Positions 19,400 to 27,849 of a stretch of DNA of 64,000 bases are shown in pieces. Source of the DNA: CBDBBY01 sp965205055 (GTDB lineage Bacteria > Pseudomonadota > Alphaproteobacteria > Rhodobacterales > Rhodobacteraceae); the NCBI GenBank assembly GCA_965205055.1, contig OZ242030.1, positions 248,001-312,000 of the forward strand, given 5' to 3'. Both the position numbers and the translations under genes were made by a program. The notes under the pieces are model-generated. The model worked only from the letters and a program-made list of their open reading frames with translations. It was not told where the DNA came from and did no database searches. Each line of letters starts with the position of its first letter. Position 1 is the stretch's first letter.

Positions 19400-20010
19400 A
19401 ATTGAAATGAGGTTGCGGTGGTGGCGCAACACGCGCTACTTATAGCAGTGTAATTGAATAGGAGGTAGGATTTTCTCATTTTGTTTGTGTAATTCATAAT
19501 GCATACTAACGAGGGCAGCAGATTTCCTAAATTCGACGGTGTGGATCGATTTTTTCGCGGTTCCGGCTTGACGGACCCCAAAAGCAAGGAGATAACGGCT
19601 CTGAACTGCTTCGACATCGGATTCAGTAATAATTTCAACTTCACCGCACAAAAACACAAAAATTCCTTTTCAGGAACGCGATTCTCAGATTTCAATAACT
19701 CGTAGAGCATTTGATGGATCGTCGGAGTCGGTTGTCGGTTGAAACGGGATGTGTCGAGGTATCCGCCAGCCCTTGCTGAGGGCTAGAGCGCGTAGCGACA
19801 GTCAGAGGCGAGGACTCGAATCCCCTCCGAACTCAGCGAGTTCTCCCCTTCTGGCGGAGGGTGCACAGATTCAAGCGCAGCTTCAAGACGAGGACCTGAG
19901 AGTAGTCCCAAACTGACTTCGACGACGAACCCGGCTTGCAAAACCTGTGCGCCAAAACGAAATTACAACCTCGACTATATCGGAGCCAGCTCGTAAACGC
20001 AGAAGTCGTT
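19400..20010. other. Intergenic stretch between convergent genes
   Basis: Lies between the 3' ends of mod (plus) and the TPR gene (minus). The first 300 bases are AT-rich and hold only short frames with no ribosome-binding site or motif. The second half is GC-richer and holds the two hairpins listed separately. No gene is supported here. Confidence 0.4.
19768..19861. other. Pair of hairpins between mod and TPR gene
   Basis: Two stem-loops close together. The first pairs AGCCCT (19768-19773) with AGGGCT (19779-19784). The second has an outer stem CCCTCCG (19823-19829) with CGGAGGG (19855-19861), enclosing an inner stem AACTC-AGC-GAGTT. No run of T follows on either strand, so these are not standard intrinsic terminators. 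They could mark a structured RNA, a transcript end between convergent genes, or a remnant of mobile DNA. Confidence 0.35.
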
Positions 20011-21717
20011 TCATGAGTCGTCGCCACCAAATAAGCTTTCGTAGACTTGGTTTACCATATTGGCCATCAATTCATCGCCCGCTGCACGAGCCAAATTTCT
20101 GGCCGTATCAAGAACTTGCCGGGCTTCATCTAAATGCCCTAATGCAAAATGCGCTTTAGCAAGTTCCAATCGAGCCAAGGCAAAACCCGGATTCAGTCGG
20201 ATCGCTTCATTGTAGTCGGAAATGGCGTCTTCATGCCTACCGAGTTCGAGATTCGCGTTGCCCCGGTTGTAGAAGGCTTGCTTGTGTTTGGGTTGTAGGC
20301 AGATTGCCTTGTCGTAGTCGGCAAGGGCGTCTTCATGCCTATTTAGATTGGTTTTTGCGGTGCCCCTATTGTTAAATGCTTCCGCAAAGTCCGGTTTCAG
20401 ACGGATCGCCTCGTCATAGTCGGCAAGGGCGGCTTCATGCCGACCCAAGTTGATCTTCACTACACCTCGATTAACCAAAGCTTCGGCATAATCTGGCTTC
20501 AGACGGATCGCCTCGTCATAGTCGGCAAGGGCGGCTTCATGCCGACCCAAGCCGCACTCCGCAAAACCCCGGTTGTAGAAGGCTTCTGCAAAGTCCGGCT
20601 TCAGACGGATTGCTTCGTCAAAGTCGGAAAAAGCAGCTTCATGCCGACCCAAACGGTCTTTAACATAGCCTCGGTTAACCAAAGCTTCCGCAAAGTCCGG
20701 TTTCAGACGGATCGCCTCGTCATAGTCGGCAAGGGCGGCTTCATGCCGACCCAAGTCGTACTTCACAAAACCCCGGTTGTAGAAGGCTTCCGCAAAATCC
20801 GGCTTCAGACGGATCGCCTCGTCGTAATCGGCAAGAACAGTCTCGTGCAGCCCCAAGTCACTTTTCGCGCGGCCCCGGTTGTAGAACGCTTCTGCAAGAT
20901 CAGGCTTCAGACGGATTGCTTTGTCATAGCCGTCTATAGCCTCTCGAAAGCGTCTTTCTGCAGCGTGCAGGTAGCCGACGGAGAACCAAGCACGAGATCC
21001 GAGTTCGCTGTCAATTCCATCTGCAATTTCTGCAACAGCAAACCATTTCTTGATAGCTCCCTGAATATCTCCTCGCCGTTGCAGCAGAATGGCCGCAGAG
21101 ATCACTCGTTCAATCGGGGACGTCGAAGGATTTGCTATGGTGCTTTGTACGAACTCTCCTGCTTTGGCTGGTTCCTCTTTTGCTGTCATTGAGGTTATTT
21201 GCTTGGTATGCGAAACAGCCTCATCGCGTTTTGACTTGATTTCTCCAACTAGCAATTTAGCTTCTTCGACACTAATTTTTGCTTGTTCAGTGGCAGCTTT
21301 TGTTGTCTCTACACCCTTACGTGCTTCAATTTCGATCTCACGAAACCGTTTAAAACCAAAAATACTTGCGATTGGAGCGACAACCGCAATCAGGGTCAGG
21401 ACGATTGCCATCACTGCAAGCCACCAGTCAACAGCTTTCATTCGGTGATCAAGAAGTTCACGTCGCAATTCGTTGAAGTCGCTGCGAATTTCGATTTCAA
21501 CTGTTGTATCCAAGACGGTATCGCTTGGTTTCGGTATCGGCTTTTCTTGCGTGGAAACGGCGGACGGACCGGCTTGAAGAGTGCCCTCTGGAACGGTCTG
21601 TTCTACCGGAATTGGCGAAGCCGACACCACAACATGAAGCGGGAAGCCCGCGGCGACGAGCGCAGCGAATCCCAGATAAAAAATTCCGCGGCCAATAGAC
21701 TTAAGAACTTGTCGCAT
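20011..21717 (-). CDS. Membrane-anchored TPR-repeat protein
   Basis: A 568-residue protein. It has an N-terminal hydrophobic segment (about residues 11-33), a proline-rich linker, a second membrane helix (about 96-122), a predicted coiled coil (EIEARKGVETTKAATEQAK onward) and then eight tandem 34-residue TPR units, consensus ALADYDEAIRLKPDFAEAFYNRG..K..LGRHEA. TPR arrays bind other proteins; the partner here is unknown. The ATG at 21717 is chosen because the longer open frame begins inside an IS3-derived element, whose last codons (GKPGAIQWG) come from the terminal repeat. GGGGA lies 3 bases before the ATG. Expression may depend on the mobile element. Confidence 0.75.
   Translation of the reverse strand: MRQVLKSIGRGIFYLGFAALVAAGFPLHVVVSASPIPVEQTVPEGTLQAGPSAVSTQEKPIPKPSDTVLDTTVEIEIRSDFNELRRELLDHRMKAVDWWLAVMAIVLTLIAVVAPIASIFGFKRFREIEIEARKGVETTKAATEQAKISVEEAKLLVGEIKSKRDEAVSHTKQITSMTAKEEPAKAGEFVQSTIANPSTSPIERVISAAILLQRRGDIQGAIKKWFAVAEIADGIDSELGSRAWFSVGYLHAAERRFREAIDGYDKAIRLKPDLAEAFYNRGRAKSDLGLHETVLADYDEAIRLKPDFAEAFYNRGFVKYDLGRHEAALADYDEAIRLKPDFAEALVNRGYVKDRLGRHEAAFSDFDEAIRLKPDFAEAFYNRGFAECGLGRHEAALADYDEAIRLKPDYAEALVNRGVVKINLGRHEAALADYDEAIRLKPDFAEAFNNRGTAKTNLNRHEDALADYDKAICLQPKHKQAFYNRGNANLELGRHEDAISDYNEAIRLNPGFALARLELAKAHFALGHLDEARQVLDTARNLARAAGDELMANMVNQVYESLFGGDDS
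20125..20940 (-). repeat. Tandem 102-bp repeats coding TPR units
   Basis: Eight consecutive 102-base units, each coding one 34-residue TPR. Central units are nearly identical at the DNA level, for example the repeated cttcagacggatcgcctcg. Such identity suggests recent duplication and allows the unit number to change by recombination or slippage. Confidence 0.85.
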
Positions 21718-21726
21718 GCGTCCCCA

Positions 21727-21957
21727 CTGAATCGCCCCGGGTTTTCCGGAGAGTGTTTTGTTCAACACCTGCGTTGCTTTTTCAAGTTCGTTCTGTTGTT
21801 GGCAGAACGCATCTTTTTTTCATTCGGGGTTTGAGAGTTGATCGCCCTGTGTAGCCGACCCTTGTTGTACCCGTGGGTCCATTTCATGGATTCCTCCTTT
21901 GAGCTTCCGGCTCGTTTGTCTAGCTGATAGTTCTCCGGAAAACCCGGGGCGATTCAG
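21727..21957 (-). mobile_element. 231-bp internally deleted IS3-family element
   Basis: Bounded by perfect 26-base inverted repeats at 21727-21752 and 21932-21957 (inner bases CGCCCCGGGTTTTCCGGAGA), of the kind seen in IS3-family elements. On the minus strand it holds the leader, a GGAGG ribosome-binding site and ATGAAA of an orfA-like gene, then jumps straight to the tail of an orfB-like gene (WTHGYNKGRLHRAINSQTPN, then DAFCQQQNELEKA in a shifted frame). Both ends are kept and the middle is lost, so it is MITE-like and could be moved only by a complete relative. Confidence 0.75.
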
Positions 21958-22150
21958 AAAATGATGCCTGCGCTTCGAGATCTCGAGACCCTATCGGGAC
22001 CTTTCGGAAACTCGGGATCCGACCAAATCAATAGAATCGGCAAGCTGAAACCCGTTCCGGCGGCAACCAAAATTCAGGATCGGCACAACCAAAGGAATAA
22101 GCGCTTTGGCTCCGATGCGCCGATTGGTTGTTTGCGAACGATGATTTCGG

Positions 22151-22915
22151 CTAAAAATGGCCGCCGGCAATCGGAATGGCCAATCCGTTCAAGCTTCCCG
22201 ATTCCGGTCTGCAGAGCCAAAGCGCCGCATCCGCGACTTCGTCGGGTGTGACGAGTCGCTTATGGGGATTCACCCGGGTCATGTTGCCGAGGATTTCTTC
22301 CTGCGACCGTTGGGTTTGCTTGGCGATGTCCGACACGTTCCTTGCGACGAGAGGCGTATCGACATAACCGGGGCACAGCGCATTGACCGTTATTTCGGAG
22401 CCAGCGACCTCCTCCGACAGCGCCCGAACCAGACCGACCAAAGCGTGCTTGGACGCCGTGTATGCGGAAGCGTTCTTCAACCCGCGAATTCCGGCGATGG
22501 ACGATACAGCAATTATTCGTCCCCAGTCTGTCGACCGCATTGAAGCCAATGACTCTCGGATGGACAGGAAAGCGCCGTCCAGATTGGTCGCCATTATTTT
22601 CCGCCAGAAATCAAAATCCATTTTTGCGAACGGCATTCCTTCGGCAATTCCGGCGTTGGCCACATGGATACGGATCGGTCCGCCTGCCGACACGGCGGCC
22701 TCAGTCCCGCGCCTGACGCTTTCCGGGTCTGTCACGTCCATCGCAACTGGACGCATTCCACAAGAGCTCGCGGTCGAGCTGAGCGTATCGAAGTTTCGGC
22801 CGCAAATCGTCACGTCAGCCCCAGCCGCGGCGAATTTTCTCGCGATCGCCGCGCCTATTCCGGTACCACCGCCAGTTACCAAGACGTGAATTCCCTTTAA
22901 ATTATTGCAACTCAT
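22151..22915 (-). CDS. SDR-family NAD(P)-dependent oxidoreductase
   Basis: A 254-residue short-chain dehydrogenase. The cofactor motif is TGGGTGIG (about residues 15-22), the structural NAG motif is HVANAGIAEG, and the catalytic Ser, Tyr and Lys are in AVSSIAG and SAYTASKHA. The C-terminus ends in the usual family loop, GLAIPIAGGHF. The ATG at 22915 is preferred to a TTG 33 bases upstream. Together with the acyl-CoA dehydrogenase at 26438 and the APH-like kinase at 30127 it may serve breakdown of hydroxylated acids, but the genes are not one operon and pntAB lies between. Confidence 0.85.
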   Translation of the reverse strand: MSCNNLKGIHVLVTGGGTGIGAAIARKFAAAGADVTICGRNFDTLSSTASSCGMRPVAMDVTDPESVRRGTEAAVSAGGPIRIHVANAGIAEGMPFAKMDFDFWRKIMATNLDGAFLSIRESLASMRSTDWGRIIAVSSIAGIRGLKNASAYTASKHALVGLVRALSEEVAGSEITVNALCPGYVDTPLVARNVSDIAKQTQRSQEEILGNMTRVNPHKRLVTPDEVADAALWLCRPESGSLNGLAIPIAGGHF

Positions 22916-23183
22916 CCGATTGACTCTTTTGCTGCGTTCCAGGCCCAAAATAGATCGGACGCGCCAGATGCGCTATTCCAAAGGCGAATTGCGGGCAAAA
23001 CCTCGCAAAAATGATGTGTCGGCATGCGCATAAGGGATGCCCATTTTGAAGGCGGTTCTTTGCTTGCTTGAGTCTTCGCTGCGGACTGCGCTAGTGCACA
23101 TGCCGCTTGCAAGATTAAATTTGCCGCATATAAGCAAGGCTTCCGCTTAGCGAGGGGCGGATCCGTACCGGATGCTTGCGAAA

Positions 23184-24749
23184 ATGAAGATCGGCGCGCC
23201 AAAAGAGATTGCCCACGGTGAAGCCCGCGTTGCGATGACGCCGGACTCCGTGAAGAGAATTTCCAAGCTGGGCTTGGATTGCGTTGTCGAATCCGGCGCC
23301 GGCGTTCTATCCGGCTTTTCCGACAATTCTTACATTGAAGCTGGGGCGGAAATCGCTGACTCGCGAGAAGCACTTTGGAACGCGGCCGATATTGTCGCGA
23401 AAGTGAACCCGCCTGATGCGGACGAAGTTGAAGTGCTTCGGGAAGGGCAGACGTTGATTTCGTTCTTTTGGCCTGCCCAGAACTCCGAACTGCTTGCCCG
23501 CGCCAACGAAAAATGTGCCACCGTGATCGCGATGGACATGGTGCCGCGGATTTCGCGCGCCCAGAAAATGGATGCATTGTCCTCGATGTCGAACATTGCG
23601 GGCTACCGGGCAGTCATCGAGGCAGGAAACGCGTTCGACCGTTTCTTCACCGGCCAGATCACCGCAGCAGGCAAAATTCCGCCGGCCAATGTTCTCGTCA
23701 TCGGTGCCGGAGTCGCCGGCCTGTCGGCCATAGGATCCGCGACCTCGCTCGGTGCCGTCGTTCGAGCATTCGATGTCAGGCCCGAGGTCGCAGAGCAGAT
23801 CCAGTCGATGGGCGCCGAATTCCTGTTTCTCGACTTTGAGGAAGACGCGAGCGGAGAGGGCGGCTACGCCAAGCCGTCATCTCCGGAATTCCGGACGAAA
23901 CAACTTGAACTCTTCCGCGCGGAGGCGCCGAGAACCGATATCGTCATCACGACGGCACTGATTCCCGGCAGGGACGCGCCGAAACTCTGGCTCAAGGATA
24001 TGGTCGAGGCCATGAAGCCGGGCTCGGTCATCGTGGATTTGGCAGCCGAGCGCGGCGGAAACTGCGATCTGACCGTTCCCGGCGAAAAAATCACGACCGA
24101 AAATGGCGTTACGATCGTCGGCTATACCGACCTGCCGAGCCGGATGGCTGCGCAGTCCTCGATGCTGTACGCCACGAATATCGCGCATTTGCTTTCCGAT
24201 CTTACCCCCGGCAAAGACGGAGCAATCGTCCAGAACATGGAAGACGACGTCATTCGCGGCGCAACGGCCGCGCATGCCGGCACCGTGACCTTCCCTCCGC
24301 CACCGCCGAAGACTCCTGCGATCGCGCAAAAAACAACCGCAAAAGAACACAAAGAACTGACGCCTGAAGAAAAGCGCGAACAAGAGCTTGCTGCGTTCGC
24401 GAAGGCGACAAGGAACCAGGTCGCGATGATTGCCGTCGGGGCGGCTTTCACTCTGTTTCTGGGCTATTTCGCGCCTGCGAGCTTCATGCAGCATTTCATC
24501 GTGTTCGTGCTCAGTTGCTTCGTTGGATTCCAAGTGATCTGGAAGGTGACGCATGCTCTGCATACGCCGCTGATGTCCGTCACCAACGCGATTTCAGGGA
24601 TCATCATCCTGGGCGCTCTCCTGCAGATCGGGTCCGGCGAGAACTTGGTGTTGTGGCTGGCAGCGATTTCAATCTTCATCGCTTCCATCAACATCGTCGG
24701 CGGCTTCCTCGTGACGCGCCGGATGCTGGCGATGTTCAGAAAGAGTTGA
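23184..24749 (+). CDS. pntA: NAD(P) transhydrogenase, alpha subunit
   Basis: Proton-translocating transhydrogenase, which uses the proton gradient to pass hydride from NADH to NADP+. This 521-residue form is the fused type, as in E. coli, not the split PntAA/PntAB of many alphaproteobacteria. Residues 1-380 form the NAD(H)-binding domain (start MKIGAPKEIAHGEARVAMTP, nucleotide fold at VLVIGAGVAGLSAIG). A proline-rich linker (FPPPPPKTPAIAQK) follows, then four membrane helices from about residue 415. The ATG at 23184 gives the family start; another ATG 12 bases upstream is possible. pntB follows after a single base. Confidence 0.95.
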   Translation: MKIGAPKEIAHGEARVAMTPDSVKRISKLGLDCVVESGAGVLSGFSDNSYIEAGAEIADSREALWNAADIVAKVNPPDADEVEVLREGQTLISFFWPAQNSELLARANEKCATVIAMDMVPRISRAQKMDALSSMSNIAGYRAVIEAGNAFDRFFTGQITAAGKIPPANVLVIGAGVAGLSAIGSATSLGAVVRAFDVRPEVAEQIQSMGAEFLFLDFEEDASGEGGYAKPSSPEFRTKQLELFRAEAPRTDIVITTALIPGRDAPKLWLKDMVEAMKPGSVIVDLAAERGGNCDLTVPGEKITTENGVTIVGYTDLPSRMAAQSSMLYATNIAHLLSDLTPGKDGAIVQNMEDDVIRGATAAHAGTVTFPPPPPKTPAIAQKTTAKEHKELTPEEKREQELAAFAKATRNQVAMIAVGAAFTLFLGYFAPASFMQHFIVFVLSCFVGFQVIWKVTHALHTPLMSVTNAISGIIILGALLQIGSGENLVLWLAAISIFIASINIVGGFLVTRRMLAMFRKS

Positions 24750-24750
24750 C

Positions 24751-26184
24751 ATGAGCGGCGAACTGCCAGGCGGCGTCCTCACAGCGGCATACATCGCCGC
24801 ATCCGTCCTGTTCATTCTGGCGCTTGGCGGGCTTTCCAACCAAGAGAGCGCGAAGCGCGCCATATGGTATGGAATTGTCGGCATGGCCCTTGCGGTCGGG
24901 TCGACGGTCTTCGCGCCGGGCATCGGCAATTTCGGCATTCTGGCGGCCATGGTGCTGGCTGGTGCGGTCATAGGCACGATCGTCGCGATGCGTGTGGAAA
25001 TGACCGGAATGCCGCAACTTGTCGCGGCGCTGCACTCGTTCGTCGGCTTGGCGGCGGTGTTCATCGGCATCAATGCGGAATTGGAGCTTGCGTCGATCTC
25101 CGATCCCGATTCGTCGCTGGCGGGTTTCGCGAAGCAGCTTGTTGAAAAGGACGCGCTTGAGATCGGCATCCTCAAGGTGGAAGTGTTCCTTGGGATTTTC
25201 GTCGGCGCAATTACGTTCACCGGCTCCGTAATCGCTTTCGGGAAACTGGCCGGTCGGATCGACGGGAAGCCGCGCAAGCTTCCGGGCGGTCATTTCTGGA
25301 ATGCCGCTGCGACGATTGCCTGTGTGATTCTCGGCGTCATGTACGTGCAAGGCGCCGACGTCTGGACCATCATCGCTGTCGCAGTGCTTGCAGGGCTGAT
25401 CGGCTGGCATTTGATTTCCGGCATCGGCGGCGCCGACATGCCTGTCGTCGTATCGATGCTGAACTCGTATTCCGGCTGGGCTGCCGCTGCGGTCGGTTTC
25501 ACGCTCGGAAACGATTTGCTGATCGTCACAGGAGCGTTGGTCGGATCGTCGGGCGCCATACTGTCCTACATCATGTGCAGAGCGATGAACCGCCACTTCA
25601 TAAGCGTGATTCTCGGAGGGTTCGGCGGGTCCGGGGAGCCGGCATCCGAAATTTCCGGGGAGCAGACGGCCATTGACACGGACGGGGTTTCTTCCGCTCT
25701 CGACGACGCCGACAGCATCATTATCGTGCCGGGTTACGGATTGGCGGTCGCGCAGGCTCAGGGTGCCGTCAGCGAGTTGACCGAGCGGCTTCGAGCGAAG
25801 GGCAAAACTGTCCGGTTCGGCATTCATCCGGTTGCAGGCAGGCTTCCTGGCCATATGAATGTCTTGCTGGCGGAAGCGAAGGTGCCGTACGACATCGTGC
25901 TGGAAATGGACGAGATCAACGACGATTTTCCAGATACTGACGTGGCTGTCGTCATCGGATCGAACGACATCGTGAATCCGTCGGCTCAGGAAGATCCGAA
26001 TTCGCCGATCGCCGGGATGCCCGTGCTCGAGGTCTGGAAAGCGAAGCAGGTTTTCATCTTCAAGCGAGGGCAGGGCACTGGTTACTCCGGAATTGAAAAT
26101 CCACTGTTCTACAAGGACAACGCGAGAATGTTCTTCGGCGATGCCAAAGCGTCCGTGAATAAGCTGCTGGCTCTGCTCAACTGA
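24751..26184 (+). CDS. pntB: NAD(P) transhydrogenase, beta subunit
   Basis: Partner of PntA: 477 residues, with about nine membrane helices in the first 290 residues that form the proton channel, then the NADP(H)-binding domain from about residue 300. The latter has VPGYGLAVAQAQGAVSELTE, the RFGIHPVAGRLPGHMNVLLAEA signature and the VVIGSNDIVNPSAQEDPNSPIAGMP segments. Its start lies one base after the pntA stop (TGACATG), so expression is coupled. The enzyme sits in the inner membrane and supplies NADPH. Confidence 0.96.
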   Translation: MSGELPGGVLTAAYIAASVLFILALGGLSNQESAKRAIWYGIVGMALAVGSTVFAPGIGNFGILAAMVLAGAVIGTIVAMRVEMTGMPQLVAALHSFVGLAAVFIGINAELELASISDPDSSLAGFAKQLVEKDALEIGILKVEVFLGIFVGAITFTGSVIAFGKLAGRIDGKPRKLPGGHFWNAAATIACVILGVMYVQGADVWTIIAVAVLAGLIGWHLISGIGGADMPVVVSMLNSYSGWAAAAVGFTLGNDLLIVTGALVGSSGAILSYIMCRAMNRHFISVILGGFGGSGEPASEISGEQTAIDTDGVSSALDDADSIIIVPGYGLAVAQAQGAVSELTERLRAKGKTVRFGIHPVAGRLPGHMNVLLAEAKVPYDIVLEMDEINDDFPDTDVAVVIGSNDIVNPSAQEDPNSPIAGMPVLEVWKAKQVFIFKRGQGTGYSGIENPLFYKDNARMFFGDAKASVNKLLALLN

Positions 26185-26437
26185 TCGCTTTCGCTTAATG
26201 CATTTTGAGCTGCTGCTTTCACTGCTCCGAAACAACTTAAAGCCTTCATCAACTCGGATTGGAACGAATTGCCTTCGCGCGCGGAGGAATGAGAAAATCT
26301 GAAGCGCCACAGCTTTGCTGAACCGGCGTCTGACTCCGTTTGCCTGAATCAATGCATGTTCTGCAGCCGCTATCCGGGACATGGCTGGTGCGTTTTCTTG
26401 AATTACCGGTAATCGATAGGAACAGGTGTCGTGCAGC

Positions 26438-27664
26438 TTAGAATTGTTCCTGTGAATGCTTTTTCAGTTCCGCTCTCGCGACTTGCCTGCGATGGACCGC
26501 ATCCGGACCGTCCGCCAGCCTTAACGTCCTAAGACTTGCCCATTGTCGGGCAAGGGGTGTGTCCTGGCTTATTCCTTCCGCGCCGTGCATCTGCATCGCT
26601 CGGTCCGTTATGCGCAACGCGACGTCGGGAGCAACAAACTTGATCATGCTGATCCACGGCGCGGCGGCTCTCGAATCGCAGTGATCCATCATCCAAGCAG
26701 TCTTGAGGCAAAGCAGCCGCGCAGTTTCGATTTCCGCCCGCGACTTCGCAATCAAATCGTAGTTTTCACCGAGTTTTGCCAGCGACGAGCCGAAGGCAGT
26801 TCGCAAGACAGATCGCCTGCAAAGCATTTCCAAAGCCAATTCGGCTTGGCCGATTGCTCTCATGCAGTGATGGATGCGTCCCGGGCCGAGGCGCCCTTGA
26901 GCGATTTCGAAACCCGCGCCTTCGCGCAGGATCAAGTTTTCCGCCGGCACCTTGGCGTTTGTAAAACGAAAATGCATATGGCCGTGCGGCGCATCGTCGT
27001 GGCCGAATACAGTCATCGGGCGGAGGATGTCCACGCCGTCGGTGTCAGCCGGAACCATGATCATGGAGTGGTTGTGGTGGCGCGGGCCATCTTCTGATGT
27101 TCGAACCATGACAATGTAAACACGGCAACGTGGGTCTCCCGCGCCAGTTGCCCACCATTTCTCGCCGTTCAGTACGTATTCGTCGCCGTCGCGTACGCAT
27201 GACATGGAGATGTTCGTCGCGTCGGATGAAGCAACATTCGGCTCTGTCATCAGAAAGGCGGACCGGATCTCGCCACGCATCAGCGGTCCGAGCCATTTTT
27301 CCTTCATCCGCTCGGATCCGTAGCGAATCAGGAGCTCCATGTTTCCCGTGTCCGGCGCGTTGCAGTTGAACACTTCCGGTGCCAAGTGCGACTTGCCCAT
27401 CTCTTCTGCCAAGTAGGCATATTCGACGGTCGTCAGGTTTGAGCCGCCGTGTTCGCCGGTCAGCCAAAGATTCCAGAGACCTTTGGATTTGGCGTCGTGT
27501 TTCAGCGTTCGGAGGATTTCGGACTGCCGGGCGGTGAGTGTCCAGCGGTCCCCATTTTCCACTTCCCGGAGAAACTCTTCGTCAAGCGGCACGACTCGGT
27601 CGCGGATGAATTCTTTCAGGCTGCTCAGAATTGGATTCAGTCGATCTGAAATTCCTAAATCCAT
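26438..27664 (-). CDS. Acyl-CoA dehydrogenase, ACAD10/11-like
   Basis: A 408-residue FAD-dependent acyl-CoA dehydrogenase. Family features are LLIRYGSERMKEKWLGPLM, FLMTEPNVASSDATNI (the FAD/substrate loop), LNGEKWWATGAGD and MQMHGAEGISQDTPLARQWA near the C-terminus. AAGGAA lies 7 bases before the ATG. Sequence style is closest to the bacterial relatives of ACAD10/ACAD11, which work with an APH-type kinase on 4-hydroxyacyl-CoA. Such a kinase lies at 30127 on the other strand, now separated by an abiE cassette. Which acid is used cannot be told from the sequence. Confidence 0.88.
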   Translation of the reverse strand: MDLGISDRLNPILSSLKEFIRDRVVPLDEEFLREVENGDRWTLTARQSEILRTLKHDAKSKGLWNLWLTGEHGGSNLTTVEYAYLAEEMGKSHLAPEVFNCNAPDTGNMELLIRYGSERMKEKWLGPLMRGEIRSAFLMTEPNVASSDATNISMSCVRDGDEYVLNGEKWWATGAGDPRCRVYIVMVRTSEDGPRHHNHSMIMVPADTDGVDILRPMTVFGHDDAPHGHMHFRFTNAKVPAENLILREGAGFEIAQGRLGPGRIHHCMRAIGQAELALEMLCRRSVLRTAFGSSLAKLGENYDLIAKSRAEIETARLLCLKTAWMMDHCDSRAAAPWISMIKFVAPDVALRITDRAMQMHGAEGISQDTPLARQWASLRTLRLADGPDAVHRRQVARAELKKHSQEQF

Positions 27665-27667
27665 TTA

Positions 27668-27790
27668 AGTTTCCTTCGGTCCTTCCGATCTGGCGCATCA
27701 TGAAGCGTTACGCGGCCAGTTGCGCCCATGCAAGCGAGTTCGCCAAGCTTCGTTCGTAGTCCTTTGCGAGACGCATACAGCGCGACTCTC
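27668..27790 (-). pseudogene. IS5-family transposase tail, remnant A
   Basis: On the minus strand it reads RLAKDYERSLANSLAWAQLAA, a stop, then RFMMRQIGR, which matches the last residues of IS5-family transposases. It is a direct repeat of remnant B near 29530-29610 (shared gcaagcgagttcgccaagc). It lies between the acyl-CoA dehydrogenase start and the 3' end of the AbiEii gene. Confidence 0.6.
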
Positions 27791-27849
27791 CATGCGATCA
27801 TCCGCTGCTCGCGGTCGCGGCCATCCCACAAGAGTGAAAACGTATCTGG

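Noticed and set aside
19499..19705. 68-codon open frame in the mod-TPR intergenic stretch
   Set aside because: No ribosome-binding site, no domain, and an equally long frame lies on the other strand.
19810..19835. tRNA T-arm-like bases
   Set aside because: No acceptor, D or anticodon arms can be built around them.
20125..20940. Regular repeats that could suggest a CRISPR array
   Set aside because: The 102-base period is in frame and encodes TPR units; there are no short palindromic repeats with unique spacers.
24736..26382. 548-codon open frame on the minus strand
   Set aside because: It is the shadow of pntB; the plus strand carries all PntB motifs.
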